A stretch of 64,000 nt of DNA from Ornithinimicrobium pratense (GCF_008843165.1 NZ_CP044427.1:1488001-1552000), one strand, 5' to 3'. Counted from the stretch's first letter, positions 1 to 9,417 are shown. Made by a program: numbers and translations. Notes: generated by a model not told the origin, from the sequence alone.

Positions 1-298
1 AGACCGGGTGGGTGAAGGTGTTGGTCGTCACCATGGGGACGGTCAGGCCGGTCGCCTCCAGCGCCGCCCGGAAGCGGGCAATGATGGTGTCGCGCTGGCT
101 CGCGCTGGCGCCGAATGGGACCAGGTCGTCGTCGTGGAAGGTCACCCCGGCGGCGCCCAGCTCGGCGAGGCGGTGGACCGACTCCACCGGGTCGATCGGC
201 GCCCGGGTCGCGTCCCCGAACGGGTCCTGGGCCGACCAGCCGACGGTCCAGAGGCCAAAGGTGAACTGAATGGGTGCGGATGGGGTGGGTGACGGCAC
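1..298 (-). CDS. xylA: Xylose isomerase, N-terminal part (runs off the window)
   Basis: The first 99 residues of a xylose isomerase, which converts D-xylose to D-xylulose in the cytoplasm. The N-terminus carries the family landmarks [10 protein letters not shown] (residues 12-21), DPFGDATR (25-32) and [10 protein letters not shown] (54-63), where His55 and Asp58 correspond to the catalytic His-Asp pair. The start is GTG at 298, chosen because AGGAGGT (302-308 on the plus strand, read in reverse) sits three bases upstream. The rest of the gene lies beyond position 1. It is divergent from a sugar ABC transporter operon and shares a promoter region with a LacI-type palindrome, so it is probably induced with that operon. 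Confidence 0.9.
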   Translation of the reverse strand, partial: MPSPTPSAPIQFTFGLWTVGWSAQDPFGDATRAPIDPVESVHRLAELGAAGVTFHDDDLVPFGASASQRDTIIARFRAALEATGLTVPMVTTNTFTHPV

Positions 299-374
299 GA
301 GACCTCCTGAGTTGGTTGTGGGGCAAAACTATCTGGTCATAGACTCGCCCGCAAGCCTGATCAGATGGCGTTGA

Positions 375-394
375 AATCGTTATCGATAACGATT
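375..394. promoter_or_regulatory. LacI-family operator, perfect 20-bp palindrome
   Basis: The sequence AATCGTTATCGATAACGATT is a perfect palindrome with the CG centre typical of LacI-family operators. It lies between divergent xylA and the sugar-binding-protein gene and touches a TTGACA (393-398), so a bound repressor would block transcription toward the transporter. The likely partner is the LacI-family gene at 6126-7151; the ROK protein at 7206-8414 is an alternative. The palindrome is seen; the partner is inferred. Confidence 0.75.
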
Positions 395-422
395 GACATG
401 CGGCGCAACTTACTGGCACATT
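393..422 (+). promoter_or_regulatory. Probable promoter of the sugar transporter operon
   Basis: TTGACA at 393-398 is a consensus -35 box. The best -10 at normal spacing is CACATT (417-422, 18-bp spacer), which is weak. The -35 box overlaps the right end of the palindrome at 375-394. The assignment rests mainly on the -35 box and on position before the first gene of the operon. Confidence 0.45.
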
Positions 423-462
423 CGGGTCCATCGACTCTCACTCAACGCCGAGGAGCACGACC

Positions 463-1764
463 ATGACCACCATCCGCGCACTGAGCCTGATGGCCTCGGG
501 CAGCCTCGTCCTCACCCTTGCCGCGTGCGGCACCGGTGATGAGGGCGAAGGTGGCCAGGGGGCGTCCGACGGGGACAACGTGACCATCACCTGGTGGCAC
601 AACTCCAACACCGGCGAAGGGCTGGAGTACTACCAGCAGGTCGCCGAGGACTTCCAGGACGACAGCCCGGACGTGACCATCCAGATCGAGGCCATGCAGC
701 ACGAGGACATGCTGACCCAGCTCGATGCGGCCTTCCAGGCCGGCGACGCCCCGGACGTCTACATGGAGCGAGGCGGCGGCGAGCTCGCGGACCATGTCGC
801 GGCCGACCTGACCATGGACCTCACCGAGGTGGCCGCCGAGGAGATCGAGATGCTCGGCGGCACCGTGCAGGGCTGGACGGTCGATGACCGGGTCTACGCC
901 CTGCCGTTCTCGATCGGCGTCGTCGGGTTCTGGTACAACACCGAGATGTTCGAGGAGGCCGGCGTGACCGAGACCCCGACCACCTGGGACGAGATGTATG
1001 ACGTGATCGACCAGGTCAAGGCGGCCGGGATGGAGCCGATCTCGGTCGGCGCGGGCGACGGCTGGCCGGCGGCGCACTACTGGTACCAGTTCTCCCTGCG
1101 CCACTGCGCTGAGGAGACGCTGACCGACGCCGTACAGTCCTTGGACTTCTCCGACCAGTGCTTCATCACGGCCGGCGAGGAGGTAGAGAGGTTGATTGAC
1201 GCCGAGCCGTTCAACCGCGGCTTCTTGTCCACCCCGGCGCAGTCCGGCCCGTCCAGCGCCTCCGGCCTGCTCGCGACCGAGCAGGTGGCGATGGAGATGC
1301 AGGGACACTGGGAGCCGGGCGTCATGGCGGGACTGACCGAGGATGGCGAGGGGCTGGGCGACAAACTGGGCTGGTTCCCCTTCCCGCAGGTCGAAGGCGG
1401 CCAGGGTGACCCCGAGGCCCAGCTCGGTGGCGGTGACGCCTGGGGCGTCGCGGCCGACGCGCCCCCGGAGGCCGTGGAGTTCGTGAAGTACCTGCTCTCC
1501 GAGGAGGTCCAGCGCGGCTTCGCCGAGCGCGACATGGGGCTGCCGACCAACCCCGACGCCACCGACGCGGTGGCCGACCCGGCCCTGGCGGGCCTGATCC
1601 AGGTGCGGGACAGCGCCCCCTACGTACAGCTCTACTTCGACACCGCATTCGGCCAGTCCGTCGGCGGCGCGATGAACGACTCGATCGAGCTCATGTTCGC
1701 CGGGCAGGCCAGCCCCCAGGACATCGTCGACGCCACCCAGGCCGCGGCCGACGCCGAGGGCTGA
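463..1764 (+). CDS. Sugar ABC transporter substrate-binding lipoprotein
   Basis: A 433-residue extracytoplasmic sugar-binding protein of the SBP_bac_1 (cluster D) type. The N-terminus is a lipoprotein signal peptide ending in LTLAAC, with lipidated Cys22. The mature part begins with an acidic linker and then the WWHNSN and PDVTIQIEA strands usual in this family. The ATG at 463 follows GAGGA. It is the first gene of an operon with two permeases and a GH3 enzyme. No ATPase is encoded nearby, so a shared MsiK-type ATPase elsewhere is probably used, as is common in actinobacteria. The xylA neighbour suggests xylose or xylo-oligosaccharides; the substrate is not proven by sequence. Confidence 0.88.
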   Translation: MTTIRALSLMASGSLVLTLAACGTGDEGEGGQGASDGDNVTITWWHNSNTGEGLEYYQQVAEDFQDDSPDVTIQIEAMQHEDMLTQLDAAFQAGDAPDVYMERGGGELADHVAADLTMDLTEVAAEEIEMLGGTVQGWTVDDRVYALPFSIGVVGFWYNTEMFEEAGVTETPTTWDEMYDVIDQVKAAGMEPISVGAGDGWPAAHYWYQFSLRHCAEETLTDAVQSLDFSDQCFITAGEEVERLIDAEPFNRGFLSTPAQSGPSSASGLLATEQVAMEMQGHWEPGVMAGLTEDGEGLGDKLGWFPFPQVEGGQGDPEAQLGGGDAWGVAADAPPEAVEFVKYLLSEEVQRGFAERDMGLPTNPDATDAVADPALAGLIQVRDSAPYVQLYFDTAFGQSVGGAMNDSIELMFAGQASPQDIVDATQAAADAEG

Positions 1765-1774
1765 GCTGCCCGCG

Positions 1775-2755
1775 ATGACCAGCCTGTCGGTCCCCCCCAG
1801 GGACGCCTCGACCCAGCCCACCGGCCGCGCCGCGCGGCCGGTGGGCCGGCGGCGCGACTGGCGGATGGCCGGGGAGATCCTGCTCTTCACCGCCCCGGCC
1901 CTGGTGATCTTCGGCCTCTTCGTCGTCGTGCCGATCGCGCGCGCGGTCCAGTTCTCGCTCTACCGTTGGAAGGGTTTCGGCCCGCTTGTCGACTTCGTCG
2001 GCCTGCAGAACTACGTCAGCGTCCTGAGCAATGAGGTCTTCCGCGGCGCCGTCGGCCACAACCTGTTCATCGTCGTCGCCTCGATCCTCATCCAGCTGCC
2101 TCTCGGACTGGCGATCGCGCTGCTGCTCAACCGGCGCATCCGTGGTCGCGGGCTGCTGCGCACGATCATCTTCGTCCCCTACGTGCTGGCCGAGGTCATC
2201 GCCGGCGTCGTCTGGTTCCAGCTGCTGCAGCCGGGCCGGGGCGTCGTGGAGACCTTGCTCGGCACGGTCGGGCTCGACGGGCCATACCAAGGCTTCCTCG
2301 GCACTCCCGAGTTGGCCATGCCCACCCTCATGGTGGTGCTGACCTGGAAGTATGTGGGGCTGGCGGTGCTCCTCTTCCTGGCCGGGCTGCAGGGGGTGCC
2401 GGACGAGCTGACCGAGGCCGCCCAGATCGACGGTGCCTCGTGGTGGCAGATCCAGCGGCGGGTGACCATCCCGCTGCTCGGCCCCACCATCCGGACCTGG
2501 GCCTTCCTGTCGATGATCGGCTCCCTGCAGCTCTTCGACATGGTCTGGATCCTCACCGGTGGCGGACCGGCCAACGCCACCACGACGATGGCGACCTTCC
2601 TGGTCAACGAGGGCACCAAGCGGCAGAACTACGGCATCGCCTCCGCCGCCTCGGTCGTGCTCTTCGTCATCGCCCTCACCATGGCCGTCCTCTACCAACG
2701 CTTCGTGCTGCGCCGGGACACCTCCGGCGCCGACGTCCTGCGGGGGGTCCGATGA
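1775..2755 (+). CDS. Sugar ABC transporter permease (MalF/UgpA type)
   Basis: A 326-residue inner-membrane permease with about six membrane segments. It has the cytoplasmic-loop EAA motif in the form ELTEAAQIDGASWWQIQRRVTIPLL, shown here only as its family hallmark (residues about 210-233), which contacts the ATPase. The ATG at 1775 is 10 bases after the binding-protein stop. It ends in an ATGA overlap with the next permease at 2752-2755, so the two are translationally coupled. It would form the heterodimeric channel with the following gene. Confidence 0.88.
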   Translation: MTSLSVPPRDASTQPTGRAARPVGRRRDWRMAGEILLFTAPALVIFGLFVVVPIARAVQFSLYRWKGFGPLVDFVGLQNYVSVLSNEVFRGAVGHNLFIVVASILIQLPLGLAIALLLNRRIRGRGLLRTIIFVPYVLAEVIAGVVWFQLLQPGRGVVETLLGTVGLDGPYQGFLGTPELAMPTLMVVLTWKYVGLAVLLFLAGLQGVPDELTEAAQIDGASWWQIQRRVTIPLLGPTIRTWAFLSMIGSLQLFDMVWILTGGGPANATTTMATFLVNEGTKRQNYGIASAASVVLFVIALTMAVLYQRFVLRRDTSGADVLRGVR

Positions 2756-3687
2756 GCACCACGACGAGAGTCCAGACATCCTCTTCGGAGCTCAACGACC
2801 CGGCCGCGCTGCGGCTCAGCGGAGGGCAGAGCCTCCCGCCGCGGTCCCGTCGGCCCAAGGAGGGCAGCGGCCGCCGCGACGGCGGGGTGCTGGTCTACCT
2901 GGCGGCGCTGATCGTCGTCGCGCTCACCCTGGGCCCGGTCCTGTATGCCGTGCTCGGCGGCTTTCGCAGCAACGCCCAGCTGGCCGCCGACCCGGCCGGC
3001 CTGCCGGACCCGTGGGTGCTGGACAACTACCGCCGGGTGATCACCGGCAGCACCTTCTGGACCTATGCGGTCAACTCGCTCGCGATCGCCGTCATCACCA
3101 CCGTGGTCACCGTGGTCGCCGGGCTGATGGCGGCCTACCCGCTGGCGCGCTACCAGTTCCGCTGGCGGGAGCCGCTGTTCATGGTCTTCGTCGTCGGCCT
3201 GCTCTTCCCGGCGACCGTGGCGATCATCCCGCTGTTCATCCTGGTCACCCGTGACCTGTCGATGGGCAACACCTGGTGGGGCGTCGCGCTGCCGCAGGCG
3301 GCGTTCGCGCTGCCGATGACCATCGTCATCCTGCGGCCGTTCCTGATGGCGATCCCACGGGAGATGGAGGAGGCGGCGATCATGGACGGCGCCTCCCGGA
3401 TGCAGTTCTTCTGGCGGGTGCTGCTGCCGCTGTCGGCACCGGGCGCCATCACCGTCGGCGTGTTGGCCTTCGTCGGCTCCTGGAATGCCTACCTCCTGCC
3501 GCTGCTCCTGCTGCGCGGGGACATGAAGACCTTGCCGTTGGGTGTGGCCGACTTCTCCTCGCAGTACTCCTCCGACACCGCGGGCGTCTTCGCCTTCACC
3601 ACCCTGGCGATGGTCCCGGCGCTCATCTTCTTCCTCGCGATGCAAAAGCGCATCGTCAACGGGCTTCAAGGAGCGGTCAAGGGCTGA
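2752..3687 (+). CDS. Sugar ABC transporter permease (MalG/UgpE type)
   Basis: A 311-residue permease and partner of the preceding gene. The start ATG at 2752 overlaps the upstream stop as ATGA. The N-terminus is a roughly 45-residue basic cytoplasmic leader before the first membrane segment (VYLAALIVVALTLGPV). The EAA loop reads EMEEAAIMDGASRMQFFWR. The protein ends KRIVNGLQGAVKG, the usual C-terminus of MalG-type permeases. The GH3 gene starts 64 bases downstream. Confidence 0.88.
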   Translation: MSTTTRVQTSSSELNDPAALRLSGGQSLPPRSRRPKEGSGRRDGGVLVYLAALIVVALTLGPVLYAVLGGFRSNAQLAADPAGLPDPWVLDNYRRVITGSTFWTYAVNSLAIAVITTVVTVVAGLMAAYPLARYQFRWREPLFMVFVVGLLFPATVAIIPLFILVTRDLSMGNTWWGVALPQAAFALPMTIVILRPFLMAIPREMEEAAIMDGASRMQFFWRVLLPLSAPGAITVGVLAFVGSWNAYLLPLLLLRGDMKTLPLGVADFSSQYSSDTAGVFAFTTLAMVPALIFFLAMQKRIVNGLQGAVKG

Positions 3688-3751
3688 CCTGCTCGACCGT
3701 CGCGCCCGCCCGAGCCGCCGGCTCGCCCCATCGTCCCGAAAGGCACCCGTC

Positions 3752-6052
3752 ATGACCCAGACCTCCAGCGCCGCTGTGCCGCTCCAGCACGCCCCGCCGC
3801 CCACGGACGTGGCCGAGCTGCTCGCCGCGATGAGCCTGGAGGAGAAGCTGGCCCAGATCGTGGGGTTCTGGGACAAGGGGGACGGGGAGGCGGTTGCCCC
3901 GTTGCAGGGCGCCTTCGTCGAGGCCCAGGGACTGTATGACGTGGCTGCACAGGGGCTGGGCCACCTCACCCGGGTCTACGGCACGCGTCCTGTGGACCCG
4001 GTGGAGCGGGCCCGGTGGCTGTGGGACTTCCAACGCTGGTTGGTCGGCTCGACGCAGCACGGCATACCCGCGCTGGTGCACGAGGAGTGCCTGACCGGGC
4101 TGTCGGCGTGGAGGGCCGCGACCTACCCGACTCCGCTGGCCTGGGGGGCCTCCTTCGACCCGGACCTGGTGGGCGAGGTAGCCGGTCTCGTCGGTGAGAC
4201 GATGCGCCAGCTCGGGGTCCATCAGGGCCTGGCGCCGGTGCTCGACGTGGTCCGCGACCCGCGCTGGGGGCGGGTAGAGGAGGCGATCTCCGAGGACCCC
4301 TACCTGGTCGCCACGATCGGCACCGCCTACGTCGAGGGCCTGCAGGAGCAGGGGGTGCACGCGACGCTCAAACACTTCGTCGGCTACTCCGCCTCGCAGG
4401 CCGGCCGCAACTTCGCCCCCGTGCACGCCGGGCCGCGCGAGCTCGAGGACGTGCTCATGGTGCCCTTCGAGATGGCGCTGGTCGAGGGAGGGGCGCGGTC
4501 GGTCATGCACTCCTACACCGAGGTCGACGGTGTCCCCGTCGCCGCCGACGCGGACCTGCTGACCGGGGTGCTGCGCGAGCGGTGGGGTTTCGCCGGCACG
4601 GTCGTGGCCGACTACTTCGGCGTCGCCTTCCTGCACGTCCTGCACCGGGTCGCCGCCGACCTGGGGGAGGCGGCCGGGCAGGCGCTGTTGGCCGGCGTGG
4701 ACATCGAGCTGCCGACCGGGGACGCCTACCTGGCCCCCCTGGCGGCCGCGGTCCGCTCCGGCGCGGTGGACGAGGCGCTGGTCGACCGGGCGTGCACCCG
4801 GGCGCTGGAGCAAAAGGCCGAGCTGGGGCTGCTGGGCGCCACCTTCGAGGACGAGCCGCCCACGCAGGTCGACCTGGACGGGCCGCGGCACCGGGCGGCG
4901 GCGCGGCGGCTGGCGCAGGAGTCGGTCGTGCTGCTGGCGAACGACGGGACCCTGCCGCTGACGGACCCTTCGCGGATCGCGGTCATCGGGCCCAACGCCG
5001 ACCGCCTGGAGGCGCTCTTCGGCTGCTACTCCTTCATCAACCATGTCATCGCGCAGCACCCCGAGGTGGACGCGGGGATTGTCGCGCCGACGGTGCACGA
5101 GGCGCTGGCCGCGGAGTGGCCCGGGGCGGTGCTCCAGCACGTGCGCGGCTGCGAGGTCGACTCCGAGGATGCGTCCGATATCGAGGAGGCGGTGGCTGCG
5201 GCGCGGGGGGCCGAGGTTGCGGTCGTCGTCGTCGGGGACTCCTCAGGTCTCTTCGGCCGCGCGACCTCCGGGGAGGGGTGCGACCGGGACGACCTGGAGC
5301 TTCCCGGTGTGCAGCGGCAGCTCGTCGAGGCGGTCCTGGCCACGGGGACCCCCGTGGTGCTCGTCCTGCTCACCGGACGCCCGTATGCGGTGGACTGGGC
5401 GTTGGAGGCGTGCTCGGCGGTCGTGCAGGCGTTCTTCCCCGGCGAGGAGGGCGCAGGCGCTATCGCCGGGGTCGTCTCCGGGCGGGTCAACCCCTCCGGC
5501 CACCTGCCGGTCAGCCTGCCCCGCTCCGCCGGCAGCCAGCCCTACACCTACCTGCACCCGCCCCTGGGCGGGGACAGTGACGTCACCAACCTCTCCAGCC
5601 GCCCCGCCCTGCCCTTCGGCCACGGCCTGTCCTACACCACCTTCGAGGTAGGCGACCTGGAGGTTCGCGCCGGCTCGACCGCGGAGGCCGTGGAAGCGCA
5701 GGTCCGGGTCACCAACACCGGCGAGCGAGCGGGGGACGACGTCATCCAGCTCTACGCCCGCGACCTGGTCGCGTCCGTGACCCGGCCGGTCGCCCAGCTG
5801 GTCGGCTACGCCCGCGTCACGCTCGACCCGGGACAATCCCGTGTCCTGACCTTCAGCGTGCCGCCCACCCGCCTGTCCTTCACCGGCCGCGACCGCCGGC
5901 GCGTCGTCGAGCCCGGCGAGTTCGAGATCTGGGCAGGTGACTCGGTAGCCGACCGCAACATGGTGCGGACAATCACCCTGGAGGGCGGCGTGCACGAGGT
6001 GGGCCTGCACGAGCCCCGGCGGACCGCCGTCGCGATCAGCATCCACGGCTGA
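3752..6052 (+). CDS. Glycoside hydrolase family 3 (beta-glucosidase or beta-xylosidase)
   Basis: A 766-residue GH3 enzyme that removes sugars from the non-reducing end of beta-linked oligosaccharides. The N-terminal barrel shows KHFVGYSASQ and the nucleophile segment GTVVADYFGV with Asp287. The middle domain has VVLLANDGTLPL and the C-terminus is a fibronectin-III-like domain (VTNTGERAGDDVIQLY onward). It has no signal peptide, so it acts in the cytoplasm on sugars brought in by the adjacent transporter. The ATG at 3752 follows GAAAGG at good spacing; the frame is open further upstream but that part overlaps the permease. Location beside xylA favours beta-xylosidase activity, which is an inference. 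Confidence 0.88.
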   Translation: MTQTSSAAVPLQHAPPPTDVAELLAAMSLEEKLAQIVGFWDKGDGEAVAPLQGAFVEAQGLYDVAAQGLGHLTRVYGTRPVDPVERARWLWDFQRWLVGSTQHGIPALVHEECLTGLSAWRAATYPTPLAWGASFDPDLVGEVAGLVGETMRQLGVHQGLAPVLDVVRDPRWGRVEEAISEDPYLVATIGTAYVEGLQEQGVHATLKHFVGYSASQAGRNFAPVHAGPRELEDVLMVPFEMALVEGGARSVMHSYTEVDGVPVAADADLLTGVLRERWGFAGTVVADYFGVAFLHVLHRVAADLGEAAGQALLAGVDIELPTGDAYLAPLAAAVRSGAVDEALVDRACTRALEQKAELGLLGATFEDEPPTQVDLDGPRHRAAARRLAQESVVLLANDGTLPLTDPSRIAVIGPNADRLEALFGCYSFINHVIAQHPEVDAGIVAPTVHEALAAEWPGAVLQHVRGCEVDSEDASDIEEAVAAARGAEVAVVVVGDSSGLFGRATSGEGCDRDDLELPGVQRQLVEAVLATGTPVVLVLLTGRPYAVDWALEACSAVVQAFFPGEEGAGAIAGVVSGRVNPSGHLPVSLPRSAGSQPYTYLHPPLGGDSDVTNLSSRPALPFGHGLSYTTFEVGDLEVRAGSTAEAVEAQVRVTNTGERAGDDVIQLYARDLVASVTRPVAQLVGYARVTLDPGQSRVLTFSVPPTRLSFTGRDRRRVVEPGEFEIWAGDSVADRNMVRTITLEGGVHEVGLHEPRRTAVAISIHG

Positions 6053-6125
6053 GCCCGGCTGAACCCGGGTCGTGCCGGGGCGCGGCGCGGCGCGCCGAGG
6101 TCCGACAGGTCGGCGCCCGGCTCGG

Positions 6126-7151
6126 TCAGGCGGGCGAGGCGGAGTCGGTCGTGGGCGGTGCCGTCGAGGCCCGTTCGACCAGCGTCGTGTCCAGGCGGAC
6201 ATGGGTCTGCTCCAGGTTCTGCCCGGCCAGGAGGGTGAGCAGCATGTCCAGGGCGGTGCGGCCGAGCTCGGCCAGCGGCTGCGCCACGGTGGTGAGAGCC
6301 GGCTGCGCCAGGGCGGACTCGGGGACATTGTCGAAGCCGATGACCGAAACGTCCTCGGGGACGCGCAGGCCGCGTGATCGGGCGACCTCGACGGTGCGGA
6401 TCCCCATCAGGTCGTTGGCGGCGAAGATCGCGGTGGGCCGGTCGCGCCGGTCCAGCAGCAGGCGGGCGGGGGTGACCGCGGACTCGGCCCGGTAGGAGCC
6501 GGTGGCCAGCAGCGTCTCGTCCACCTCGATCCCCGCGGCGGCCATCGCCTGCCGGAAACCCTTCTCCCGCAGTCGCGCGGACTCGAGGTCCTCACGGCCA
6601 CGGATCATCCCGATCCTGGTGTGTCCCAACGAGATCAAGTGCTCAATCGCTGTCCTGGCGCCGCCGACGTTGTCGGAGTCGACGGTGGGCACGTCGCCGT
6701 TGCCGGTGTGCGGGTCGATGGCCACGACCGGCACTGCGGCGCCCGGCTCGATGACGGTGGGGGTGACGATGATGGCCCCGTCGACCAGGGTGCCCCCCAG
6801 GCGGCGCAGGGAGCGCCGCTCCCACCCCACCGTCTCACCGTGGATGGCGCCGGCGAAGGCGAGCAGCTCGTAGTCCGACGTGGCCATCGCACTGGAGACG
6901 CCCTTGAGCAATTGGGTGCTGAACGGCTCGAACTCGGCGACCAACACCCCGAGGATGCCGGTGCGCGAGCTGCGCAGGGCACGGGCGCCCAGGTTGGTCT
7001 CGTAACCCAGCTCGGCGATGACCTCATGGACCCGGGTAGTGGTGCTCGCGGCCACGCCGTAACGACCGTTGACCACCTTGGAGACGGTCGCGACCGAGAC
7101 GCCGGCCCGGCGTGCGACGTCCTCCATCCGGATCCGCCCGTGCGTCATCAT
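6126..7151 (-). CDS. LacI-family transcriptional regulator
   Basis: About 341 residues. The N-terminal helix-turn-helix reads MEDVARRAGVSVATVSKVVN, followed by the hinge region (NLGARALRSSRTG) and a periplasmic-binding-protein-like effector domain ending in TTVAQPLAELG. It probably represses the xylA/transporter region through the palindrome at 375-394. Start is uncertain: ATGs occur at 7160, 7151 and 7148. None has a strong ribosome site, and GATAAT just upstream on the minus strand could be a -10 box giving a leaderless message starting at 7151 or 7148. It converges with the GH3 gene and is divergent from the ROK gene. Confidence 0.88.
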   Translation of the reverse strand: MMTHGRIRMEDVARRAGVSVATVSKVVNGRYGVAASTTTRVHEVIAELGYETNLGARALRSSRTGILGVLVAEFEPFSTQLLKGVSSAMATSDYELLAFAGAIHGETVGWERRSLRRLGGTLVDGAIIVTPTVIEPGAAVPVVAIDPHTGNGDVPTVDSDNVGGARTAIEHLISLGHTRIGMIRGREDLESARLREKGFRQAMAAAGIEVDETLLATGSYRAESAVTPARLLLDRRDRPTAIFAANDLMGIRTVEVARSRGLRVPEDVSVIGFDNVPESALAQPALTTVAQPLAELGRTALDMLLTLLAGQNLEQTHVRLDTTLVERASTAPPTTDSASPA

Positions 7152-7205
7152 GCCGCCCATTATCGCTGCTCAGGCCGCCCTACAGGGAGGCCGTAGCCTG
7201 GGGCC

Positions 7206-8414
7206 ATGCCCCTCGTCCCCACTCCGGCCGGGCCCGGTGTCGTCCTGGCCCACCAGTCCTCGGTGCGGGAGGCGAACCTCGGGGTCGTGATGCACACCGT
7301 GTGCGCAGCCCCGGAGCCGCTGTCGCGGGCTGGGGTCGCCGCGTCGACAGGGCTGACCCGCTCCACCGTCTCCCGACTGGTCGACGAGTTGGTCGCGGGC
7401 GGTCTGGTCGACGAGGGTCAGGCCAGGCTCGCTGGCCCGGGGCGGCCACCTACGCCCCTGCGCCCTACCCGCCGGGTTTGCGCCGTCGGTCTGCAGGTGA
7501 ACGCCGCGCACGTGGCCGCGCGCTTGATCGACCTGCGTGGTCAGGTGGTTGCCGAGTCCCGCTCCGAGCCCGACCTCGTCGGCTCCCGACCCGAGGAGGC
7601 GTTCTCGCTGCTCGCCGGTCACCTCACGGAGGTCTTGGCGGACCTGCCGGAGGGTGGCCGGGTCATCGGGGCCGGGATGGCCCTGCCCGGTGTGGTGGAC
7701 GGCGCGGGTGAGCGGCTCCTGCGCGCGCCCAACCTTGACTGGCGCGACGTGAACCCCGCCGAGGGGCTGCGGGGGCAGTTGCCCGGCATACCCCTCAGCC
7801 AGGGCAACGAGGCCAACCTCGCGGCGCACGCCTTCGCCCAGCCGGCCCCCGGACGGTCCGGCCGGCACAGCCACTTCGTCTACGTCTCCGGCGAGATCGG
7901 GATCGGCGGGGCGGTCGTGACCGACTCCCGGGTTCAGACCGGCCTGCACGGCTTCGCCGGCGAGATCGGGCACCTGCCCTTCCGCCCGGGGGAGGAGCCG
8001 TGTCCCTGCGGGTCGGACGGGTGCCTGGAGAGGTATGCCGGGCGGCTGGCCATGACCCACCGCGCCGGTCTGCCCCCAGCCACCACGCTGGCCGAGCTCG
8101 GCAGGCGTGCCGAGGAAGGGCACCAGGCGAGCCGCGCGGCCATCGATCTGGCGGCGGAGGCTCTTGGGGTGGTGCTGGCCGGTGTGCTCAACCTGCTCGA
8201 CGTGCCGACGGTCGTGCTGGGCGGCGAGATCGGCGACCTCGCCGAGCGGATCGCCCCCACGGTGCAGGAGCGCGTGCGGTCCCGGGTGATGGCCGCGGCC
8301 TGGATGCCGCTGGAGGTGGTGCGCGACGCCGATGACGTCGCCGGTGCCACGGGCGGGGCGCTGCTGCCGCTGAGCGACGTCGTCACCCGCCCTGCGCGCT
8401 TCCTGACCCCCTGA
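7206..8414 (+). CDS. ROK-family regulator (XylR/NagC-like)
   Basis: A 402-residue ROK protein with an N-terminal winged helix-turn-helix (SRAGVAASTGLTRSTVSRLV, about residues 40-60), so a regulator and not a plain sugar kinase. The ROK domain contains GAGMALPGVVDG, the zinc-binding GEIGHLPF and CPCGSDGCLERYAG with its three cysteines, and ends with a typical ROK tail. It is divergent from the LacI gene. Being next to xylA and a mutarotase, a XylR-like role in pentose control is plausible but not shown. Confidence 0.85.
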   Translation: MPLVPTPAGPGVVLAHQSSVREANLGVVMHTVCAAPEPLSRAGVAASTGLTRSTVSRLVDELVAGGLVDEGQARLAGPGRPPTPLRPTRRVCAVGLQVNAAHVAARLIDLRGQVVAESRSEPDLVGSRPEEAFSLLAGHLTEVLADLPEGGRVIGAGMALPGVVDGAGERLLRAPNLDWRDVNPAEGLRGQLPGIPLSQGNEANLAAHAFAQPAPGRSGRHSHFVYVSGEIGIGGAVVTDSRVQTGLHGFAGEIGHLPFRPGEEPCPCGSDGCLERYAGRLAMTHRAGLPPATTLAELGRRAEEGHQASRAAIDLAAEALGVVLAGVLNLLDVPTVVLGGEIGDLAERIAPTVQERVRSRVMAAAWMPLEVVRDADDVAGATGGALLPLSDVVTRPARFLTP

Positions 8415-8517
8415 GCTCCAGGACTTTCTGGGAAGACCATGCTCGGCGACCTCACTCTGAGCGACTGCGCAGGGGGAACCGGAGCGAGCGGCTGGTGCCG
8501 AGGCGTCGCGGGGCGGC

Positions 8518-9417
8518 TCAGGACTGCGGGGCCAGCGCGCTGATCCGCAGCGAGAGGGTGCGGGTCTCACCTGGCAACAGCAAGACGGCGTCGGGCTCGC
8601 GGTTGTAGGCGTCCGGTGGGCAGGTCATCGGCTCCACCGCGGCGGCCACGCGGCCGATGCGGTCACCGGTGTAGAGCTGCACCCACGGGGCGTCGCTGTC
8701 CACCCTGACCCCAGGTGCGTCGGGATGGGTGAGCTCGACTGCCCAGGTGGCCGGGAGGTCGGTGAACGCATGGTCCACCTCCAGCCCCGCCAAGGGGATG
8801 GGCCCGGAGAGGTCCCCGGAGAGGTCAAGGTCGGCGTCGGCCACGGGCATCAGCTCGGTGGGGGAGGAGTTGTCGTCAGCGAGCAGCACGGCGCCGGCGG
8901 GCAGGCTCAGCCGGCATTCGTCGACCGAGCGCCCGGCGCAGGTCAGGTAGGGGTGGGTGGCGGCTCCAAACGGGGCTGCGGCGCTGCCGATGTTCGTGCC
9001 TTCGATGCTCAGGCCCAACCCGTCCTCGCCCAGGGTGTAGGTGGTCTGGCAGCGCACCTGGAACGGGTAACCGTAGGACGGCGGCAGCTCCAGGGCCCAG
9101 GTGACGCTGGTGGTGGTGTGCTCAACGAGGTCCCAGCGCTGGAACGCGGCCAGGCCGTGCAGCGCCGCGCCGGTCTCGTGCTCGTTCACCGGCAACTCGT
9201 ATGAGGTGCCCTCCACCGCATACCGCCCGCCGACCACCCGGTTCGGCCAAGGGACCAGGGTGCGGCCACGCCAGGCGTCGTCCAGTTGGTCCGCGGCGAC
9301 GGGGTCCACGAGGTGGTGGCCTCGGTGGGTGAGCGAGAGCAGGGTGGCCCCCACCTGGCCGACCTGCGCGCTGTAGTCACCGGTCTGGAGGGTGAGCACG
9401 GTGCCGTGGACAGTCAT
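8518..9417 (-). CDS. galM: Aldose 1-epimerase (mutarotase)
   Basis: A 299-residue cytoplasmic enzyme interconverting alpha and beta anomers of aldoses. Seen motifs are PWPNRVVGGRY near residue 56, LHGLAAF (catalytic His region), THPYLTC (second His) and VEPMTCPPDAYN near the C-terminus containing the general-base Glu. Length fits the short actinobacterial GalM-like group. The ATG at 9417 is preceded by GAGAGGAA. It fits a role in preparing imported sugars for isomerase or kinase; sugar specificity is not visible. Confidence 0.85.
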   Translation of the reverse strand: MTVHGTVLTLQTGDYSAQVGQVGATLLSLTHRGHHLVDPVAADQLDDAWRGRTLVPWPNRVVGGRYAVEGTSYELPVNEHETGAALHGLAAFQRWDLVEHTTTSVTWALELPPSYGYPFQVRCQTTYTLGEDGLGLSIEGTNIGSAAAPFGAATHPYLTCAGRSVDECRLSLPAGAVLLADDNSSPTELMPVADADLDLSGDLSGPIPLAGLEVDHAFTDLPATWAVELTHPDAPGVRVDSDAPWVQLYTGDRIGRVAAAVEPMTCPPDAYNREPDAVLLLPGETRTLSLRISALAPQS

